From: Accumulibacter sp. | GTDB lineage: Bacteria; Pseudomonadota; Gammaproteobacteria; Burkholderiales; Rhodocyclaceae | Length of the DNA: 64,000 nt | Direction of reading: 5' to 3' | Assembly: GCF_036625195.1 (NCBI RefSeq) | Contig: NZ_JAZKUG010000001.1 | Location: 868,001 to 932,000 of the forward strand | Part shown: positions 63,184 to 64,000 of the stretch, piece by piece | How the letters are laid out: every line of letters begins with the position of its first letter | Numbering within the stretch: the first letter of the stretch is position 1 | Position numbers and translations under genes: made by a program | The notes under the pieces: model-generated | The model's input: only the letters and a program-made list of their open reading frames with translations | Told to the model about the DNA's origin: nothing | Database searches by the model: none

Positions 63184-64000
63184 GAATGGGTGCAGTACCG
63201 GCAACACAGCGCTCGCCGTTCCTGTTCGGCGGCAAGGCGGCCGCCTCACGGCCCGGCAGCGTCGACGAAATGGGTTTCAAGGCTTTCAACCTGGTCGCGA
63301 TGAGCGGCCTCGGACTGCCGGTTCCACAGGGTTTCGTCCTCACCACCGGCTTCGCCCGGCAGGCCGTCACCGCTGCCGGCGGCGCATCGGCCGAACTGCG
63401 CGACGCGCTCGCCGAGGGAATCCGCCATGTCGAGCGCGAGAGCGGCCTCGGCTTCGGCGCGCGGCGACGGCCTTTGCTCGTTTCGGTGCGGAGCGGAGCG
63501 CCAGTATCGATGCCCGGAATGATGGAAACGCTGCTCGACGTCGGGGTCAACGATCTGACGGTCGACGCGATCATCCGCAGCACCGGCAATCCGCGCCTGG
63601 CCTGGGACTGCTACCGACGCCTGGTCCAGGGCTTCGCGGAAGTCGTGCACGAGTGCCCGGCAAGCGCCTTCGCCAGTCGTCTCGACGAATGCCTGCGCGC
63701 CTGCGGGGCCAGCAGCTCGCGCGAGATCGACTTTCGCAGTCTCGCCGCGCTGACCCGCGACTATCTGGCACTGTTCGAGGAACTCACCGGCACGCCGTTT
63801 CCACAGGATCCGATGCTGCAACTCGAACAGGCAGCCGTGGCGGTGGTTCGTTCGTGGCAGTCCGAGAAGGCCGTCAGCTACCGCCGGGCGCACCACATCG
63901 GCGATTCGCCGGGCACCGCGGTGACGGTGCAGCGGATGGTATTCGGCAACGCCGGGGGGATGTCCGGCGCCGGTGTCGCCTTTTCCCGCGACCCGTCGAC
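63184..64000 (+). CDS. ppdK: Pyruvate, phosphate dikinase / PEP-pyruvate-binding enzyme (partial, 3' end outside window)
   Basis: N-terminal 272 residues of a PPDK-type enzyme, which interconverts pyruvate and PEP using ATP and phosphate. LFGGKAAASRPGSVDEMGFKAFNLVAMSGLGLPVPQGFVLTT, spread over residues ~13-54, is the usual ATP-grasp start. LLVSVRSGAPVSMPGMMETLL near residue 97 and VTVQRMVFGNAGGMSGAGVA near residue 245 are diagnostic. AAAGAAG precedes the ATG. Phosphoenolpyruvate synthase-like relatives are the alternative, but SGAPVSMPGMM fits PPDK best. Confidence 0.88.

Noticed and set aside
61337..63589. 750-aa open frame on the minus strand opposite the PhoU-like gene and ppdK
   Set aside because: It spans two plus-strand genes with recognisable domains and has no family match.

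Overview
The window looks like a chromosomal segment of a high-GC betaproteobacterium, most likely Rhodocyclales and close to Candidatus Accumulibacter. This is inferred from gene content and order; no database search was run. The main grounds are a secG - tRNA-Leu - nuoABCDEFGHIJKLM block, a cbbR/fbp/prk/tkt set, exosortase A-associated hydrolases, an acetate-type symporter with its DUF485 partner, and a PhoU-like protein next to pyruvate phosphate dikinase.

Layout. 1-12.2 kb: complex I genes on the minus strand (nuoA to the start of nuoM), mostly overlapping or only a few bases apart. They are preceded by tRNA-Leu(GAG) and secG. 12.86-15.69 kb: insertion element copy 1 (DruA-like DUF4338 protein plus DDE transposase). 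16.1-19.5 kb: acyl carrier protein, two exosortase-associated hydrolases and a membrane-anchored AttH/CrtC-like protein. 19.87 kb: a small collagen-like gene. 20.6-23.9 kb: dapF-DUF484-xerC-DUF1330 and a GNAT gene. 24.1 kb: a CDF transporter. 25.3-30.6 kb: fbp-prk-tkt, with cbbR divergent from fbp. 30.8-32.9 kb: a TctDE-type two-component pair. 33.2-36.0 kb: element copy 2, in inverted orientation to copy 1. 36.0-40 kb: metH behind a SAM-II riboswitch and intrinsic terminator. 40-43 kb: murB, an rRNA pseudouridine synthase, an FKBP isomerase and a sugar-phosphate transferase. 43.2-51.2 kb: SAM hydroxide adenosyltransferase, a second CDF exporter, a J-domain protein, VanZ-like and SSS symporter proteins, YjbQ and an alpha-carbonic anhydrase fusion. 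51.6-57.9 kb: actP/DUF485 and, divergently, an RND pump with its adaptor. 58.1-60.8 kb: four overlapping minus-strand genes (isochorismatase-like hydrolase, DUF1272, EamA, GlxA-type regulator). 61.2-64 kb: PhoU-like/DUF47 protein and the start of ppdK.

The strongest unusual signal is the pair of 2.83-kb insertion elements. Each has 19-bp terminal inverted repeats (TIR) and its own perfect 9-bp target duplication. Each sits with its transposase-proximal end exactly 17 bp (9-bp duplication plus 8 bp) from a recognisable -35 box, secG in one case and metH in the other, and each is transcribed toward that gene. Other points worth a look are the SAM-II riboswitch with a terminator and antiterminator in front of metH, the collagen-like protein without a secretion signal, and the carbonic anhydrase fusion.
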